Below, piece by piece: positions 7,351-11,245 of a stretch of DNA of 11,245 bases. The position numbers and the translations under genes are program-made. The notes under the pieces were generated by a model. That model made no database searches. It saw only the letters and a program-made list of their open reading frames with translations, and was not told where the DNA came from. Source of the stretch: Nitrosopumilaceae archaeon (lineage in GTDB: Archaea > Thermoproteota > Nitrososphaeria > Nitrososphaerales > Nitrosopumilaceae); contig JACENB010000008.1 of the NCBI GenBank assembly GCA_013867245.1, positions 1-11,245 of the forward strand, read 5' to 3'. Every line of letters begins with the position of its first letter. Positions within the stretch are counted from its first letter, which is position 1.

Positions 7351-7620
7351 ATCGTACTCTGGTTTCCAGATCTTTATGTTAGATGGAGCAACAATAATTC
7401 TTTCTTCACCCAATCTTGCAATGTCTGCACCAGCACTTTTTGCAATAGAATACAATTCTTCAACGACTTTTCTAAGCTGATCTACATCTTTTTGAGCTAG
7501 TGGTGTAACTCTAAGAATCAAAATCATATCTTTTTTGATATCTTCTTGAATTGAATGTACATCGCTGATATCTCTAATGGTGATAGCCTTTAGAAATGTC
7601 GTATTTTCTTGTTTTTGCAT
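7342..7620 (-). CDS. sepF: SepF-like cell division protein, short form without membrane anchor
   Basis: A 92-residue protein matching the SepF (DUF552/YlmF) core. A beta strand and helix (TFLKAITIRDISDVHSIQEDI) are followed by DMILILRVTPLA (31-42), a long helix, then GADIARLGEERIIVAPSNIKIW (64-85). The GDI-RxGE-R-IV-P pattern is characteristic. SepF normally polymerises and tethers FtsZ to the membrane through an N-terminal amphipathic helix and linker. Here only about eight residues precede the first core strand, and an in-frame stop at 7639-7641 with no intervening ATG, GTG or TTG rules out a longer N-terminus. It may therefore act without direct membrane binding. Its 3' end overlaps aCPSF1 by 9 bases. 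It lies downstream of the thiolase gene on the same strand, separated by 73 bases. Confidence 0.78.
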   Translation of the reverse strand: MQKQENTTFLKAITIRDISDVHSIQEDIKKDMILILRVTPLAQKDVDQLRKVVEELYSIAKSAGADIARLGEERIIVAPSNIKIWKPEYDLK

Positions 7621-7672
7621 TCTAATTGAAAATGCGATCTACTCCCTCAAAAACTCTTCCTTAGTTTTGACT

Positions 7673-7688
7673 AATTTTTTAAAAAATT
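7673..7688. promoter_or_regulatory. 16-base perfect A/T palindrome between the thiolase and sepF genes
   Basis: AATTTTTTAAAAAATT lies five bases beyond the thiolase stop on the leftward strand and 53 bases before the sepF ATG. On that strand the six T's could act as the oligo-T terminator of the thiolase transcript, and the same box could be the TATA element for sepF, which would give a leader of about 34 bases. A GAGGGAG run lies in that leader but about 20 bases before the ATG, too far for normal Shine-Dalgarno pairing. Both roles are inferences. Confidence 0.4.
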
Positions 7689-7693
7689 TACGC

Positions 7694-8707
7694 CTAAATT
7701 CTAAATTTTAAGTAATCTTCTTCTTCTATGCTTTTTGCACTAATTTCTTTGCTAACGTCCCCATTTTTCACCAAAACAATTTCTGATTGGTTTTTTGGAG
7801 CATCTGAATATCTTAGAGTTACAGATGATGCAAAGTTTGTATGATCTTTTGCAGTTTTACCTCTTAGAATTGATGTTGGTCCAACATGATCTTTTGCTTC
7901 AAGTAACACATCATCTGGTAATGCAATTGCTTTGATCATTTCATTTTCATCTTTGTTTCTTCCAACAACTAATTTTGTTTCTTCATCTAATCTAAAGTGT
8001 CTACCAATTTTTAGCAAATCAATATCATTAATTGTTGGATTTTCAACGTGATTGAAAAGATCTTTAGCTTTAATTCCAAATTGCGGTTCTGTTAACAAAC
8101 ATCCGCCACCTGCATTAGGAGGATTTTCAATTCCATATTTTTCTGCCATGTCTAATTGATTTCTTCTTGTTCTACCTCTAATCATTCCAAGATTCTCTCT
8201 TTTGATCAATCCCTCTTTCTCAGGAATTGTTTCTGGTAGTAATCTTGCAGATAATGGTCTTACAATTTTTCCTTCTAGTCCAGATTCTTTTTCAATTAGT
8301 TTTAATGATGGTGCATGCTGACTCATTGGTCGTTGACCCAAAACTTCTCCTGATACAATAAATTCTGCTCCAATTTCGTCCATGTGTTTTTTTGCAGCTT
8401 CAAACATCATAGTTCTACAATCAACACACGGATTGAATCCTGCACCAATTCCGTGTTTTGGATTCTTTAACATCTCAATATACTCGTCACCAAGATATAC
8501 TGTCTTCAAATTTACATTAAGATCATCTGCTCTTTCTCTAATTTCAAATCCACAACCTCTCCCACAATCAAAATCGCAAAATGGGGTCTTTATTGCAACT
8601 GCAGAGACATCAAATCCTTGCTCCTGCATCATTCTGACGGCAAGTTGACTATCTAGACCTCCAGACAATAAAGCTACAACTTTCTTCTTCTCTTTCTGTT
8701 CACTCAC
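7694..8707 (-). CDS. PP-loop RNA thiolation enzyme with C-terminal NFACT-R-like domain
   Basis: A predicted tRNA/RNA sulfurtransferase of the ThiI/MnmA-related adenine-nucleotide alpha-hydrolase fold. The ATP-pyrophosphatase loop is LLSGGLDS (13-20). Cysteines sit in three conserved places: CDFDCGRGC (Cys44, 48, 52), NPCVDC (Cys94, 97) and GGGC (Cys203). These could carry persulfide sulfur or hold an iron-sulfur cluster. About residues 205-337, with LLKIGRHFRL and VVGRNKDENE, resemble the NFACT-R-like RNA-binding domain that family surveys report fused to such thiolases. No THUMP domain is seen, so it is not a standard ThiI. Homologues are often labelled as 2-thiouridylate methyltransferases, which is misleading: nothing here is a methyltransferase. 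The start is GTG with a TATA-like box about 26 nt upstream. The nucleotide modified is unknown. Confidence 0.8.
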   Translation of the reverse strand: MSEQKEKKKVVALLSGGLDSQLAVRMMQEQGFDVSAVAIKTPFCDFDCGRGCGFEIRERADDLNVNLKTVYLGDEYIEMLKNPKHGIGAGFNPCVDCRTMMFEAAKKHMDEIGAEFIVSGEVLGQRPMSQHAPSLKLIEKESGLEGKIVRPLSARLLPETIPEKEGLIKRENLGMIRGRTRRNQLDMAEKYGIENPPNAGGGCLLTEPQFGIKAKDLFNHVENPTINDIDLLKIGRHFRLDEETKLVVGRNKDENEMIKAIALPDDVLLEAKDHVGPTSILRGKTAKDHTNFASSVTLRYSDAPKNQSEIVLVKNGDVSKEISAKSIEEEDYLKFRI

Positions 8708-8728
8708 AGCGATCTAGGGTGAATTTCC

Positions 8729-8738
8729 ATATACAAAC
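8729..8738 (-). promoter_or_regulatory. TATA-like box of the thiolase gene
   Basis: Read leftward this is TTTGTATATG, centred about 26 bases before the GTG at 8707. The spacing suggests a leaderless or nearly leaderless message, and no Shine-Dalgarno sequence is seen. Confidence 0.45.
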
Positions 8739-8746
8739 TTTGCATC

Positions 8747-8756
8747 ATACATAAAT
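8747..8756 (+). promoter_or_regulatory. TATA-like box of the M24 peptidase gene
   Basis: ATACATAAAT is centred about 29 bases before GTG 8780, so transcription should begin only a few bases before that codon. If this box is real, a TTG start at 8756, which lies at the box itself, would be outside the mRNA. A GAGGTG at 8764-8769 could instead act as a ribosome site for TTG 8774 (4-base gap) or GTG 8780 (10-base gap) if transcription begins further upstream. Confidence 0.4.
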
Positions 8757-8779
8757 TGAGAAAGAGGTGTTTTTTGTTT

Positions 8780-9844
8780 GTGAAATATCGTAGAAAAAAT
8801 CTACTAAAACATGCCCAAAAGATCGGATGTGACACCTTAGTTACATTTGAGCCTGAAAATCTCTTTTACATGACTGGATTTTGGGGTGAAGCAATTGGTT
8901 TGTTAGAAAAAAATGGAAAAACCACCATTATTGCTCCAGAACTTGAGGTTGGAAGAGCCAAAGATGAATCTGAAGACTGTGATGTAATTACAGCAGAACG
9001 TGGAACTGGACTTGTTTCCTCACTTGTAAAGAAAATAAAGAAAAATCGTGTTTGCACAGATTGCCAAAACTATTCTGTAATGACATCTTTGAAAAAATCT
9101 GTTCCAAAAATTAAGTCTTCAACAGAACCATTTTACAACTCTCGTATAATCAAGGATGAAAATGAGATCAAAATTCTAAAAAAAGCATCTAAAATCATTG
9201 ATGAAATGTTTGAAATCTGCTCAAAAAAGATCAAAGTGGGTCAAAAAGAGTCTGAATTACAAACTATTTTGATGACTTATGCTATGGAACAACAAATGTT
9301 TGATACTGGATACAAATCTACTCTAAATCCATTAATTATTGCTGGTGGTCCAAATGGTGCATTACCTCATGCCCAAGTAACCCAAAGGAAATTCAAAAAA
9401 GGTGATCTTGTTGTAACTGATCTTACACTTAGATACAAGGGATATGTTTCTGACGCAACAAGAACATTTGCAATAGGAAACATTTCACCTCAAGCTAAAG
9501 AAGCATATGAAATTGTTAAAGAATCTCAAAAACTTGGACTAAAAGCTGTTAAACCAAATGCAAACTGTAAAGATGTTGATTTTGCATGCAGAAAATACAT
9601 TGATGAAAAAAATTATGGTCAATACTTTATTCATTCAACTGGCCATGGAATTGGATTAGAAGTTCATGAACTTCCTACTGTTTCCTACAGAAGTGATACA
9701 AAACTTAAAGAAAATATGGCAATTACCGTTGAACCTGGAATCTATATCGAAAATAAATTTGGAATAAGAATAGAAGATTCTTTGATTGTAAAGAAAAATC
9801 CTGTTGTTATGCACAAATTTACTAAAGATCTAGTAACAATTTGA
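8780..9844 (+). CDS. M24 metallopeptidase, Xaa-Pro dipeptidase/aminopeptidase P-like
   Basis: A two-metal peptidase of the pita-bread fold that removes residues next to proline, acting in cytoplasmic peptide turnover. The N-terminal creatinase-like domain covers about 1-115 (LVTFEPENLFYMTGFWGE), and the catalytic domain follows. Counting from GTG 8780, all five metal ligands are visible: Asp214 (VVTDLT), Asp225 (SDATRT), His289 (TGHGIG), Glu318 (VEPGIY) and Glu332 (IEDS). The frame is open back to TTG 8756, which would add eight residues beginning MRKRC. GTG 8780 is preferred because it gives the usual family N-terminus and fits the upstream TATA-like box. It lies divergent from the thiolase, and its stop is two bases from the convergent membrane-protein gene. 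It could supply final breakdown of proteasome peptides, but that link is inference. Confidence 0.92.
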   Translation: MKYRRKNLLKHAQKIGCDTLVTFEPENLFYMTGFWGEAIGLLEKNGKTTIIAPELEVGRAKDESEDCDVITAERGTGLVSSLVKKIKKNRVCTDCQNYSVMTSLKKSVPKIKSSTEPFYNSRIIKDENEIKILKKASKIIDEMFEICSKKIKVGQKESELQTILMTYAMEQQMFDTGYKSTLNPLIIAGGPNGALPHAQVTQRKFKKGDLVVTDLTLRYKGYVSDATRTFAIGNISPQAKEAYEIVKESQKLGLKAVKPNANCKDVDFACRKYIDEKNYGQYFIHSTGHGIGLEVHELPTVSYRSDTKLKENMAITVEPGIYIENKFGIRIEDSLIVKKNPVVMHKFTKDLVTI

Positions 9845-9846
9845 GC

Positions 9847-10329
9847 CTAGGAAAACGTAACCACATCAATGACATGTTTTGAATCTGGATTGTTTGATGT
9901 GATTTCTTGAGATTCTAGATTAACATTCCAATCAAAATTCATTTCTCCCTTGTATGATTTGAAATTCAAAATAACATTGTATTCATCTGAATTTACATTT
10001 CTTACTGACAAGTCAAGAACAGTTTTCTTGTGCCCGTAGATCTTTTCATCTGGATATTCTTCATCTATCTGATTTTTTATGACTTCTTTTACAGTTAATT
10101 TGGATTCTACTCCTGCATTATAGTTCAACAAAGTGTCTACTGCCATTTGTTCTTCTCCTGATAATTCTGGGAGACTGTTCTCAAAATTTTTCTCTGATAA
10201 TACACTTTGAGCTGAAATTACAATTAATGCAACGGCGGCAAGATAGAATGGCGCTCTTTTTTTAAGAAATGCCTGTAAACCTGATTTTTTTGGTTTCTCT
10301 TCTTCTTTCTTTTTCTTGTCTTTGGCCAT
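9847..10329 (-). CDS. Single-pass membrane protein of unknown function
   Basis: I do not recognise the family. The 160 residues begin with a very lysine/glutamate-rich cytoplasmic segment (1-25), followed by one hydrophobic helix (about 27-43, PFYLAAVALIVISAQSV). About 115 mostly acidic, strand-rich residues follow and should face the outside. The charge pattern predicts N-in, C-out, with the helix as an uncleaved anchor. The tail alternates short beta-like stretches (TVLDLSVRNV, YNVILNFKSY, MNFDWNVNL), which could form a small beta domain resembling PepSY-type folds, a weak guess. No cysteines or catalytic motifs are visible. A good AGGAG site lies 4 bases before the ATG. The gene starts 15 bases after the methyltransferase stop, so the two are probably co-transcribed. 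Confidence 0.8.
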   Translation of the reverse strand: MAKDKKKKEEEKPKKSGLQAFLKKRAPFYLAAVALIVISAQSVLSEKNFENSLPELSGEEQMAVDTLLNYNAGVESKLTVKEVIKNQIDEEYPDEKIYGHKKTVLDLSVRNVNSDEYNVILNFKSYKGEMNFDWNVNLESQEITSNNPDSKHVIDVVTFS

Positions 10330-10333
10330 TTTT

Positions 10334-10338
10334 CTCCT
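10334..10338 (-). promoter_or_regulatory. Shine-Dalgarno AGGAG for the membrane-protein gene
   Basis: Read leftward, AGGAG stands four bases before ATG 10329 in the 15-base gap after the methyltransferase stop. A ribosome site here and none at the presumed leaderless genes fits an internal operon gene. Confidence 0.6.
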
Positions 10339-10344
10339 AATTTT

Positions 10345-11187
10345 CTAGTGTTTTGCTGTTAAAATTAAAACTTCCCAAGGAAATTGAATAATTCCATTCT
10401 TTTTTGTGTAGGGTTTTGTGTTTTCTTTAACCATCTCTTTGAGCTCTTTTCTTTGAGACTTTTCTAGTGAATCTAGTTTTTCTTTAATTGGTTTTGCTAC
10501 ATATCTGAGATAGTTACTCCAGTATTGCTCAAAAGTACCTGGACTGTATGGAAAATTGTAATCCTTTACTGTGATCTTTCTAAAACCTGCTTTTTTTATC
10601 TCGTCTCTCAGTGCTTTTTTGGTTCCAAATCTATCAAAATCAGGAGTTCCAGGTGGAACATAATTTGGAATAAACTGAGTTACAGCCTCAAAAATACTAT
10701 CAAAATATGGGACTCTATCTGGATGTCCATGCACAGATATTCCTAATTTGCCTGATTCTTTGAGGCTATTTTTCATGTTTTTTAGAGCCTTTTGGGCATT
10801 TGGAAAAAAAAATAATGCATACTGACATGTTATGATATCAAATTTTTCTTTGAATGAAAAATTTTCAGCATCAGCATTAACAAATAATAGATTTGGAGAT
10901 TTTTTGTTCCATTTTTTAGCAACTTTGATTGCAGTAGTTGCTGTATCTGCGCCAATTACAAATCCTGATCTTCCAACCTTTTGATTTAATAATTTTGTAA
11001 CAACACCTGTTCCGCTTGCAACATCAAGTATGTGATCCCCTTTTTTGACATCAATTAACTCAACTAATTTTTTTGTGCTTTGAAATGGTCCTTTTTTTGC
11101 AGTTGCCCATCTTTTGTGATATCTTGGAGCAACTTCATTCCAAACTAACATGTTTCTTTTTTTATAATCAAATGGCTTGGCTTTCAA
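10345..11187 (-). CDS. Class I SAM-dependent methyltransferase, UbiE/COQ5-like
   Basis: Transfers a methyl group from S-adenosylmethionine to an unidentified substrate. In the 280-residue version, motif I is ILDVASGTG (53-61), the acidic ribose-binding residue is Asp81 (GADTA), Asp106 in NADAENFSF sits near the adenine, and FDIITCQYALFFF (116-128) is motif IV. The N-terminal VWNEVAPRYHKRW is typical of UbiE-like enzymes. The C-terminal third is less conserved and should bind substrate. The start is uncertain: TTG 11187 is the first usable codon, ATG 11151 would remove 12 residues, and the frame stays open to the right edge of the window through a basic stretch, so the gene may begin outside. 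Quinone or lipid methylation is possible but unproven. It is followed 15 bases later by the membrane-protein gene. Confidence 0.87.
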   Translation of the reverse strand: MKAKPFDYKKRNMLVWNEVAPRYHKRWATAKKGPFQSTKKLVELIDVKKGDHILDVASGTGVVTKLLNQKVGRSGFVIGADTATTAIKVAKKWNKKSPNLLFVNADAENFSFKEKFDIITCQYALFFFPNAQKALKNMKNSLKESGKLGISVHGHPDRVPYFDSIFEAVTQFIPNYVPPGTPDFDRFGTKKALRDEIKKAGFRKITVKDYNFPYSPGTFEQYWSNYLRYVAKPIKEKLDSLEKSQRKELKEMVKENTKPYTKKNGIIQFPWEVLILTAKH

Positions 11188-11245
11188 TTTTCTTTTGACT
11201 CTTTTAGATCTGATTTTAATGTTCTTCCTGTCTCGTGAAAGTATC

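Noticed and set aside
7673..7688. A/T palindrome as a mobile-element end or attachment site
   Set aside because: No transposase, no second copy and no target duplication are visible; promoter or terminator use explains it better.
8382..8648. Rightward open frame of 88 codons opposite the thiolase gene
   Set aside because: It lies wholly inside a well-supported gene on the other strand, has a cysteine/serine-rich shadow composition and no promoter or ribosome site.
7694..8707. Calling the thiolase a methyltransferase or a QueC-like enzyme
   Set aside because: The SGGLDS loop with the cysteine layout and the RNA-binding tail fit an RNA sulfurtransferase; there is no SAM-binding motif, and the C-terminal domain is absent from QueC.
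10525..10746. Rightward open frame of 73 codons opposite the methyltransferase
   Set aside because: Fully antisense to a conserved gene; its tryptophan- and isoleucine-rich product looks like reverse-strand noise.
1..11245. Defence island, CRISPR array, prophage or tRNA genes
   Set aside because: Nearly the whole window is covered by recognisable housekeeping genes, there are no spaced direct repeats, and the gaps (at most about 75 bases) hold no tRNA-like cloverleaf that I can see.

Overview
This AT-rich, very gene-dense window is archaeal. The best lineage clues are a glycerol-1-phosphate dehydrogenase (archaeal lipid backbone), a proteasome beta subunit followed directly by the archaeal termination nuclease aCPSF1/FttA, an archaeal SepF, an archaeal-type NMN adenylyltransferase and a stand-alone RNA 3'-phosphate cyclase. 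Low GC, frequent TTG/GTG starts, few Shine-Dalgarno sites and TATA-like boxes about 26 nt before start codons suggest an ammonia-oxidising thaumarchaeon of the Nitrosopumilus/Nitrosarchaeum type. The genus is inferred from overall protein character, not from any marker gene.

Layout: (1) 1-89, the 3' end of a rightward gene whose product ends in a membrane helix; it overlaps leftward rtcA. (2) 1155-3626, three rightward genes: NMN adenylyltransferase, a class V aminotransferase and a long FKBP-type prolyl isomerase, each with its own probable promoter. (3) 3628-4692, leftward egsA, divergent from (4) 4761-7350, the rightward pair psmB-aCPSF1, which overlap. (5) 7342-8707, leftward sepF-like gene and a PP-loop RNA thiolation enzyme. 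(6) 8780-9844, rightward M24 metallopeptidase. (7) 9847-11187, a leftward pair encoding a SAM methyltransferase and an unknown single-pass membrane protein.

The genes are mostly housekeeping, with two themes: RNA processing (rtcA, aCPSF1, the thiolase) and protein turnover or folding (psmB, M24 peptidase, FKBP). I see no mobile element, CRISPR array, tRNA, rRNA or defence island, and no gene-free stretch longer than about 75 bases. The most interesting signals are residue-level departures inside conserved genes: a proteasome beta subunit lacking the usual active-site Asp166 equivalent, an aCPSF1 whose KH loop has lost GxxG, and a SepF with no room for its membrane-targeting helix. Also notable are palindromic A/T boxes in the divergent spacers and convergent gene ends that overlap or nearly touch.
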